Part shown: positions 4,961-6,198 of the stretch, in pieces | Numbering within the stretch: the stretch's first letter is position 1 | Layout of the letters: every line of letters begins with the position of its first letter | From: Campylobacterota bacterium | Lineage (GTDB): Bacteria; Campylobacterota; Campylobacteria; Campylobacterales; Sulfurovaceae | Assembly (NCBI GenBank): GCA_011330645.1 | Contig: DRQB01000188.1 | Coordinates: 1 to 6,198, forward strand | DNA length: 6,198 nucleotides | Reading direction: 5' to 3' | Translations under genes and position numbers: made by a program | The notes under the pieces: model-generated | Told to the model about the DNA's origin: nothing | What the model saw: only the letters and a program-made list of their open reading frames with translations | Database searches by the model: none

Positions 4961-5980
4961 ATGAGAAGGATTATAAAAGTAAAATACCATTTACTTGTAC
5001 TCATTATAGAGATAACAATCCTTCTTTTGGCACTGTTATTAGCCTATAACTTTATCTCTATGCCTTCTAAAAAAACAACATTCTACTTAAAAGACAACAC
5101 TGTCCCCACACTTTTAAATACACTTGATAAGCAGGGTTACCCCACATATGCTATTGACAAATATGTATTAAAATATATGACGCTTCCAAAAAAAGGATGG
5201 TATAGTTTAAAAGGAGAGAAAGAAGGTCGATTCCAATTTTTCAAATCCTTATATACAAAAAAAGCCAAAACTATGCATATCAAAATTTATGCAGGAGAAA
5301 CCGCTGTAGAACTCACACAGCGTCTAGCCAATGACATGAAACTTAATGCACAAAAGCTTTTAAAAGCCTATGAGGCACAAAGTATCTATAAAGAAGCAGA
5401 TATTTTTTCAGGACAATATACACTAGCCAGAGATGCAGATGCAAATACAAGTATTGATTCTCTTTTTGAGCAGTCACACAATGTTTTAGATCGTTTTATA
5501 AAGAAAAACTATCATAAAAAACCTAAATTACTAGAAATTAAAATACTTTTGATTATTGCATCGATTATACAAAAAGAGAGTAATTCTATCGAGGAAATGC
5601 CCCTTATTTCCTCGGTCATTTACAATAGAATAAATAAAAACATGAAACTCCAAATGGATGGTACACTCAATTATGGAAAATATGCACACACCATTGTTAC
5701 CTCTGAACGGATTAAAACTGATGAGAGTGAGTACAATACCTATAAACATAAAGGTATTCCACCCGCACCACTGGGTACGGTAAGTATAGAGGCTTTAGAA
5801 GCGGCATATCATCCCGCAGTAAGCCATTATCTCTTTTTTATGCTCAGAAAAGATGGTTCGCATCAGTTTGCACAAACCTATGAAGAGCATCTTAAAAATA
5901 TACGTGCTTTTAAGTCTAAAAGTAATGATAACAATCAAAGCAAACTAAAGCAGATTAAAAAGTCTAAAGTTTCTTCATAA
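4961..5980 (+). CDS. mltG: Endolytic murein transglycosylase MltG (YceG family)
   Basis: Cleaves nascent glycan strands next to the inner membrane and is thought to set their final length. A 339-residue protein of usual size: short cytosolic Arg/Lys start, one membrane anchor at about 9-31, then a periplasmic part. Residues about 104-160 form the small N-terminal subdomain (IKIYAGETAVELTQRLA). The catalytic domain shows IIASIIQKES at 198-207, with Glu206 at the place of the catalytic Glu, SVIYNRI and MKLQMDGTLNYG at 218-239, YNTYKHKGIPPAPLG at 258-272, and a final HYLFFMLRKDGSHQFAQTYEEH at 289-310. Deviations from the usual family: LQMDGT instead of LQ-S-D-P-T, and IFSGQYTLARDA at 148-159 where LEGYLFPDTY is expected. 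A Lys/Ser/Asn-rich tail from 317 is absent from the core family. The 3' end overlaps the convergent methyltransferase gene by 17 bp. Confidence 0.95.
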   Translation: MRRIIKVKYHLLVLIIEITILLLALLLAYNFISMPSKKTTFYLKDNTVPTLLNTLDKQGYPTYAIDKYVLKYMTLPKKGWYSLKGEKEGRFQFFKSLYTKKAKTMHIKIYAGETAVELTQRLANDMKLNAQKLLKAYEAQSIYKEADIFSGQYTLARDADANTSIDSLFEQSHNVLDRFIKKNYHKKPKLLEIKILLIIASIIQKESNSIEEMPLISSVIYNRINKNMKLQMDGTLNYGKYAHTIVTSERIKTDESEYNTYKHKGIPPAPLGTVSIEALEAAYHPAVSHYLFFMLRKDGSHQFAQTYEEHLKNIRAFKSKSNDNNQSKLKQIKKSKVSS

Positions 5981-6198
5981 CAACCATATTTTTAGCATTA
6001 TCTAGCACAAACTGACATCCATATATTTCACACAATACCCTAAATGTTTTGGGTCTAAAAAAAACAATATGTGTTTCATCTTGCGGGTACCACCACTTTT
6101 GAAAGGATGCTTGTTCATTAGAGTGAAACTCTGTTTGTATGGCAAGGTATCCACCACAGTTTAACTTTTCTAACAACTGTGCAAAAACCTCTCTTGGC
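5964..6198 (-). CDS. Class I SAM-dependent methyltransferase, C-terminal part (5' end outside window)
   Basis: About 77 C-terminal residues are visible and the frame remains open to the window edge. The visible part begins within the helix before strand 5 (REVFAQLLEKLNCGG), continues with the strand YLAIQTEF that follows the GG turn, then WWYPQDETHIVFFRPKTFRVLCEIYG and the closing strand pair ending VVMKKL. The LxxGGxLxIxT and W-x-Y-x-x-D-x-T-H-V-x-F-F patterns are typical of a common family of small Methyltransf_11/23-type proteins whose substrates are mostly unknown. The SAM-binding motif (E/DxGxGxG) lies outside the window. A TTG at 6176 is not taken as the start, because homologous sequence clearly continues upstream of it. 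It is convergent with mltG and overlaps its last codons. Confidence 0.8.
   Translation of the reverse strand, partial: PREVFAQLLEKLNCGGYLAIQTEFHSNEQASFQKWWYPQDETHIVFFRPKTFRVLCEIYGCQFVLDNAKNMVVMKKL

Noticed and set aside
6174..6176. TTG as the start of the minus-strand methyltransferase
   Set aside because: Codons upstream of it to the window edge continue a sensible methyltransferase helix, so it is an internal leucine of a truncated gene.

Overview
This window looks like a chromosomal segment of a Campylobacterota (epsilonproteobacterial) genome, most plausibly a Sulfurovum/Sulfurimonas-type organism. The grounds are a moderately AT-rich composition, promoters built from a T-rich tract plus a lone -10 box, and fbp, a tiny cysteine protein and metG lying near each other. 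From memory, Campylobacter jejuni has a similar fbp / small ORF / metS cluster. The assignment rests on pattern recognition; no database search was possible.

Layout. The + strand opens with the 3' end of fbp (class I fructose-1,6-bisphosphatase, 1-453), coupled by a TAATG overlap to a 65-residue four-cysteine protein (453-650). A tail-to-tail block of three minus-strand genes follows: a GIY-YIG endonuclease-domain protein (647-889) and two unrecognised, clearly lower-GC genes of 100 and 147 codons (966-1268, 1321-1764). A 183-bp divergent intergenic region with several dyads and one half of a direct repeat leads into metG (1948-3906). metG is followed after 11 bp by a 326-residue protein (3918-4898) that reads like a shrunken MurF-type Mur ligase without its ATP-binding loop. 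Next, behind its own likely promoter, is mltG (4961-5980), an endolytic murein transglycosylase. The window ends in the C-terminal part of a minus-strand SAM-dependent methyltransferase (5964-6198) that overlaps mltG by 17 bp.

How the genes relate. fbp (gluconeogenesis) and metG (translation) are core housekeeping genes. The MurF-like protein and MltG form a possible cell-wall pair, although only MltG has a secure function. The inverted low-GC block between fbp and metG is the accessory-looking part. Its two orphan genes share an aligned tyrosine-rich segment and similar C-terminal tails, and the larger one resembles a LytTR-type DNA-binding domain. They may therefore be diverged paralogues, possibly small regulators. 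I see no CRISPR array, tRNA, rRNA, insertion sequence or convincing intrinsic terminator.
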